Of a DNA stretch of 64,000 nucleotides, positions 59,092-64,000 are shown in pieces. Position numbers and translations under genes: made by a program. The stretch comes from Sipunculus nudus (Eukaryota; Annelida; Sipuncula; Golfingiida; Sipunculidae), in contig CM049308.1 in the NCBI GenBank assembly GCA_026874595.1, forward strand, positions 35,458,027-35,522,026, read 5' to 3'. Position 1 is the stretch's first letter. The number at the start of each line of letters is the position of its first letter. The notes under the pieces were generated by a model. The model was not told the DNA's origin. It worked only from the letters and a program-made list of their open reading frames with translations, and ran no database searches.

Positions 59092-61241
59092 TAAATAAAG
59101 GGGAGGGGTATGGCAAGCAGTGTTTGCCACCTGAAACCTATATTGTTTTGGCTAACTTAAGTTTCTGATGTTTGATACACATTTTTTATTTACAAATTTT
59201 AAAATTTGATAAAGAGTCTCAAAATGACAAGGTTTATTTTGTCTGTTTTGTCTCTAATTGTTTTGGGGGGAGGGGTGGAAATTTTATTCTCAGACAAGCC
59301 ACTTCTCATACTGTTCTGGAATAATTTGGATGGAAGAGGATGCGAAGAATTTGTAAGTGATATCTTAAAAATCATTTTGAAATGGGTAAAAACATGCACA
59401 AAAATACTGGAATGGAAAAGTGCAAAACACTGGAGTTTAAACACACATTTATTAATCCAATGGAATGAGAGCTGAGAAACTTTCCCCAAACCTTGTTATT
59501 ATTGAGGAACATGGATGTTATTTTGGTGATAATCTGACCTATGATTCTGTATTATAACCAGAGACTTCTCATTACCCTAAGACCTGCAATCTCCTCTGAC
59601 ATAAATCAAGTGAAACCTTTAGCACCACAGCAATATGATCTGGCCCACCTTTAAAATGGATAAAATTTTGTATAAAAAAATTTGATGGTGATGCTTACTA
59701 TCTTTTGTTTCAACTTTTCTCAGAAACAAACTTTACAGTTTCCTTTGCCTCGGAGCTATCCATAAAATTAGATCATTTTGATTCAAGTACACACAGCTGT
59801 CAACTTCAACAACCACTATTAGCCCATATTGGTTCATGGTAATGCTACTTTGTTACAAGATGAAGTTCACAAGAAAGGTGTTTGGAGGATTAATACTAAC
59901 ACAACAATGGTCCTGATTGGTACAATGTTTAGTCATGCATAAGAGTGTTTGTTGGTGTAATGACAAAGTACCAAAACTCTGAGAACAGTATTATTAAGGA
60001 ATGTCATTTAGTGTGAAGCAAGTCTATCCACTCCTCTGCAACTTTGTTCTGTATTTTTGAAACTGTTTTCCCTTGCTTATGACAGAGCAGCATACTACTA
60101 CTAGTTGGATAGTATGATTCCATTTCGTCACCTGTGAAATTCTGTATGAGATATCATGAAGGATAATAACATCACAAGCATAGTCCTACGTGGTTCCATC
60201 AAAAAGTCCTGATTCTGTGATGGGTCTTGTTGTGCACACATAATATCATCCTACCAGCAAGGATCTGGCCGCAATATGTCAGATACCTTGCTTTATCAAG
60301 CTCTTCTGGCATCCATTTCATGAATATTGAACAAGCCTGCATGCATTTTGGCTGAAATCACAACTGCTGATCAAATTCAACAAACCAAATGTAAACTGCA
60401 ATACTCTGTTCACACAGAAGAAAATTTGCACCAGACACAAGATACGCTTACAAGGCTTTATTTGAATGGTCAGATTCTTGATGTCCTTGTGGTAATGCTT
60501 AACATTTGACCTTGAAATAGCAACATGTGCTTCAGTAGTCGCGTAAAAACAATTTCACACAAGTCATTTGATTGGTTCAATTGCCTTGTTTGTTAATCAC
60601 AGGCCTTTCAGTAGGAAGAAAAAGTTAAGAGCCGGGATATTAGTGCGAATAAATATATAGCAAAATATTAGTGTGTCACATTGGAATATGGTGCATCCCA
60701 ATGGGAGGGTGTTCTGTGTCAAAATTTGAAGGGCTGCGTAAATTGTACCTTTTTTTAAATAATTGTCACTTAATAACATGATTAGATATTATGTCTCTAT
60801 ATGGTTTTATCTGATTACAGTGACATCTAAGATTAAAGTTGGTCATCAGCAGTGTTTACACAACTGACTGGTCTTTGTGGTAGTCTGCAGTGATCAGTGA
60901 CTGCTACAAGGGCCAGTTTGGATCTTCTGGTTCTAACAGAATGTTTGCTCCCCCAGTTGGATGCTTGGGACTCCCAGAAGCGAGTGTCCTAATAAGATTA
61001 CGCGCATCACAGATGGTTACCTCCACATTCCTGTAGCCCTGTATAAATGGCTCCATGAAGCAAGGTATCTAACAGCATATAGCAGCCAGTGTCTTTGCTG
61101 GTGGGAAGTTGATATAATCAAGACCAGCAGTATCACAGAGATAGTGTTACAAGACAGTGTCAATATTTTAAATAAATTTGGCTTTCCATGTCCACTGACA
61201 TGGGGACACCAGTTATTTCCATTCTCCACCTGACATATCTG
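59092..61241 (-). other. Non-coding; may include the 3' UTR of the minus-strand gene
   Basis: No repeats or exons recognised. The stop at 61242 makes the adjacent part 3' UTR on the minus strand. A possible minus-strand AATAAA lies at 60457-60462, without strong support. The short open frames here show no domain. Confidence 0.4.
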
Positions 61242-61387
61242 TTATCTGTCTTCTTTCACAAACCCCAAGGTTTTCTTCAAGTCTTGCCAGTCGTCTCTCA
61301 TGGCTTCTTTAAAAGATTCACGTTTCAAGAACTTTTCACTGAATATTCCAAACTCAAACAGTCTTGAGGTTCCAAGGAACACCATAA
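61242..61387 (-). CDS. Last coding exon of an unidentified small membrane protein
   Basis: On the minus strand, acceptor CCATTTCAG lies at 61388-61396, then a 48-residue reading including VMVFLGTSRLFEFGIFSEKF, KRESFKEAMRDDWQDLKKTL and a C-terminal KEDR before TAA (61242-61244). The phase fits the upstream exon at 63881. The hydrophobic stretch at the junction (YTFGLGTVMVFLG) looks like a membrane segment, followed by a charged amphipathic tail. I do not recognise the family. The gene is convergent with XPO1. Confidence 0.6.
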
Positions 61388-62319
61388 CTGAAATGGAAAA
61401 GAAATATTCTTGTCAATGTCTTGATTTTCACATACATGACCAATAAGTACATAATAAATCATGTAGTCTTGGTCAATAATTCAATCTTTCAGTTTTTTCC
61501 ATATTTCGTATAACACAGAAAGCACTGTCACTCGTAGCAGTACTTAGCTTGCTTATTTAAAATGTGTAATATGCAAAATTTAACACTGAGATCCTGAACA
61601 CCAATTTCACATAAACAAGTATTCATGAATGCTGCACTAAATGTAGACTGAATATATTGCTTCATCTCATTAAAATAAGTATATATTATAAAATTCATTG
61701 AGGATTTCAATATTGTGCTGTATAATGTGCTATACAAAATTCCACTGTTTACTAGTGCTGGATACAAGATGATCAATACAATTATTTATGTCTCTGGAAA
61801 TAAAAAAAAATTAGAATCAACATGGTAAATGATGACTCGGACAAAAATCAATACAATTTTACTGTAATACTAATGGCTCTTACAAAAATTTATCGTAAAG
61901 AATACAATCACAATACAGTGGTTAAAACACACAGTACACCTGTTTTAAAAGATTATTTTAAATCTACATTGACCAGAAAACATTGGAAAGAGGGTTAGAG
62001 AGACTATCCAGATATTTCAAGCCAGTAAAATTTAGTTTAAAAATGCCGTCTTTTCTGAGGTTGTTTGTTTTATGACAGTGCTGCAGAACTACTGATATTG
62101 CAAGCTTAACTTATTTATTGTATTTACTAATTTGTGTTTTTGTTCTCCAAACATGTTTGAGTTCATTAATGCAAACATGCACAAGTTCCTGTTCTTATAT
62201 CGAAATGCCTCTATTTTTTTTTGTGATGCAAACTTGACTATGTATAAGTACATTTGCAGAATTCCATTCCAGTTTCAGACTACAAGACAGAGCAGTATCA
62301 CATGCTATCATTTTATATC

Positions 62320-62580
62320 CTGGTGTTAACCAGGCCAAGTGACTACTGCACCTTTGGGTCCTGGGTGTGTAATCATCCCCATTGCTGAGTCGAACCCCTG
62401 AAAAGCACACTTTTTTGTGAGTGAAACACAGCTGTTGGGAAAGGCCTTCCCAATAATCCTATAAAGCGCTCGCCTTGGGTGGGGCCAAACCTGCAAAATC
62501 TCACTGCCTTGCCTGGGATTCAAACTTAGGATCTCCCGGCTTTGAGTCTGGTGCTCTACCCCTGAGGACCAGAAGCTGGT
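62320..62580 (-). mobile_element. tRNA-derived SINE in the minus-strand gene's intron
   Basis: On the minus strand GGGGTAGAGCACCAGACTC (A-box like) and AAGTTTGAATCCC (B box) lie about 30 nt apart at 62510-62565. They are followed by a body containing GGGTTCGACTCAGCAATGG. A real tRNA gene is unlikely because the stems do not pair fully. Confidence 0.5.
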
Positions 62581-62649
62581 CTGTGCCCTAGACTTCTACT
62601 CAAAGTGTTTCAAACTGTGTTTATCAAAAAATTTCTAAAACATTGCAAA

Positions 62650-63539
62650 CTAGAATACCGGTAGTCAACAAGCGACTATGTGTATCCGCCAAAATCAGAG
62701 TAGGACAGGTTAAGTGAGGCATGGATTAAGTGGCAAGGGGAAATAGAGTTACATGTGTTACATATTAGATGGATGTCTGCCACGTAAACATGACTGTAGG
62801 TGGTGCCATCTGTTATTTGAACAAGAAACTATTGAAGATGTATACACGTGCAAAATTTTAGGTTGAAAAGTCAAAACACTGCAGAGATATGAGTGATTTT
62901 ATCCCAAAGCAGACAAACAGATGGACGCTGTGCAAAAATGGTTGCAGGTGGCGCCACCTTTTTTGTGTATATTATAAAGCTATCCAAGGGCTACATTTGT
63001 GTAATTTTTTTTTCCTGATTGGTCAAATGAGTCCGGAGATATAAGGATGTCTACAGCGTGAACATGAATGAAGGTGGCGCCACCTGTTATAAAATCAAGA
63101 AAGCTATCTAAGATGTTTAGGCTTGCCGAATTTCAGGTGAATTAGTCAAAGCACTGCAGAGATATGAGCGATTTTAATCCAAGGCAGATGAACAGATGGA
63201 CACTGTGCTAAAAAGGCTGCAGGTGGCACAACCATTTTTTGTGTATGTTATAAAGCTATCCAAGGGCTACATTTGTACAATTTTTTTTTTCTGATCGGTC
63301 TAAAGGTTTCCGAGATATGTGGGTTTATGTGTGGAAACAGACGCACAAATGGATGCTGGGCAGAGAGGAAACGTCTAAGGTCAAGGCCAATTGGTTAGGC
63401 AGCAGTTCACATGTGACCCGATAATTGGTGCAAGTTTCGGAAAAATTTGTCTGGTAGTCTCATAGGAGTTCTCTGGAAATGAACGCAGCTGCAGAACCCG
63501 GTCAAAAACATAGTATCCGCAAATCTTTGTTTTGGTGGA
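62650..63539 (-). mobile_element. Helitron-like non-autonomous element 3, minus orientation
   Basis: Read on the minus strand it starts A|TCCACCAAAACAAAG with GCGGATACTATGTTTT close behind, paralleling elements 1 and 2. It ends with stem TAGTC-GCTTGTT-GACTA, eight nucleotides, CTAG, then T. Inside are about two units of ~275 bp containing GGTGGCGCCACC palindromes at about 62800, 62947, 63073 and 63222. It lies in the intron of the minus-strand gene. Confidence 0.65.
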
Positions 63540-63880
63540 TACAATAATGATAATTTTCATGTTATTTCAGTCAATAAAATAGAAATAAACGTCCCTGTTG
63601 TGGTAATAAATAATCACATCGATACCATTATCACTTGACACATTAATGTTCATCACCATGCCTTATAACCAATTCTCAGAACTGATTAAGGTACATTCCC
63701 CTGAAAAATACACTGGAATAGATTCATGTTTGTGTTAAAAAAATAAAAAAAATAGTGTTTGTTCAATAACAGGTGTTAACAGGAACATGTTTGTAGAATG
63801 AAAACACACACCAGATCAAAAACAGGAGCAAAGCCTTTGATAAAAATCATGATTAAATCATGACAAGAATAACAACTCAC

Positions 63881-64000
63881 CTGTCCCTAGACCAAAAGTG
63901 TACAATTTATAGAAATATTTTTTCCTTTGTAAATGTGGAGGGACTTTTCTACTCATATTGAAACAGTAGGCTGCGCAAGCATACAGTGCTCCACCACCAA
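63881..64000 (-). CDS. Penultimate visible exon of the same unidentified gene (partial)
   Basis: It runs off the window edge. Minus-strand reading: GGGALYACAAYCFNMSRKVP, then PHLQRKKYFYKLYTFGLGT, donor ACAG|GTGAGT, phase 1. A glycine- and alanine-rich hydrophobic start suggests a first membrane segment, then a basic loop, then the segment shared with the next exon. The clean donor and phase match support a real gene. Function unknown. Confidence 0.6.

Noticed and set aside
59206-59475. 89-residue open frame with a hydrophobic start
   Set aside because: A similarly long frame lies opposite it on the minus strand; no homology or transcription signals support it.

Overview
The window is animal nuclear DNA: AT-rich, dense in introns and transposon-derived repeats, with no bacterial features. 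The repeats (Helitron-like elements carrying tandem arrays, HINE-like elements, tRNA-derived SINEs) and a protein very close to the animal orthologue suggest a lophotrochozoan, most likely a mollusc such as a bivalve. The species assignment is an inference.

The one complete gene is exportin-1 (XPO1/CRM1) on the + strand. I assembled it from 25 coding exons between 21219 and 47736. The phases are consistent throughout and predict about 1067 residues, against 1071 in human. All introns are GT-AG except intron 20, which is GC-AG. The reactive cysteine of the NES groove is present (Cys523, human Cys528). A non-coding first exon and promoter must lie upstream of 21176; the best but weak candidate is the CpG-richer stretch at about 10.35-11.3 kb. 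The 3' UTR runs to an AATAAA at 50771.

Layout: 1-10.3 kb holds repeats (a minus-strand HINE-like element, tRNA-derived SINEs, a 613-bp tandem duplication, microsatellites). 10.3-11.3 kb is the promoter candidate. 11.3-21.0 kb is repeat-rich and ends in a 3.2-kb Helitron-like element whose 288-bp tandem array is packed with nuclear-receptor half-sites and stops about 150 bp before the first coding exon. 21.2-50.8 kb is XPO1, with repeats in introns 14, 15, 16, 17, 19, 22 and 23. 50.98-59.08 kb is a long-terminal-inverted-repeat element with an 8-bp target duplication; a HINE-like element sits inside it, and a second kind of HINE-like element sits inside that. 61.2-64.0 kb holds the last two coding exons of an unidentified minus-strand gene for a small membrane protein, convergent with XPO1; its intron contains a SINE and a third Helitron-like element.

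The most notable observations are the nuclear-receptor-motif array, three Helitron-like elements with matching ends but different tandem cargo, a triple nested insertion with a readable empty site, and two places in XPO1 where splice-site sequence itself was tandemly copied: seven 47-bp units, the last of which supplies the real exon 18 acceptor, and three copies of the exon 9 end with its donor.
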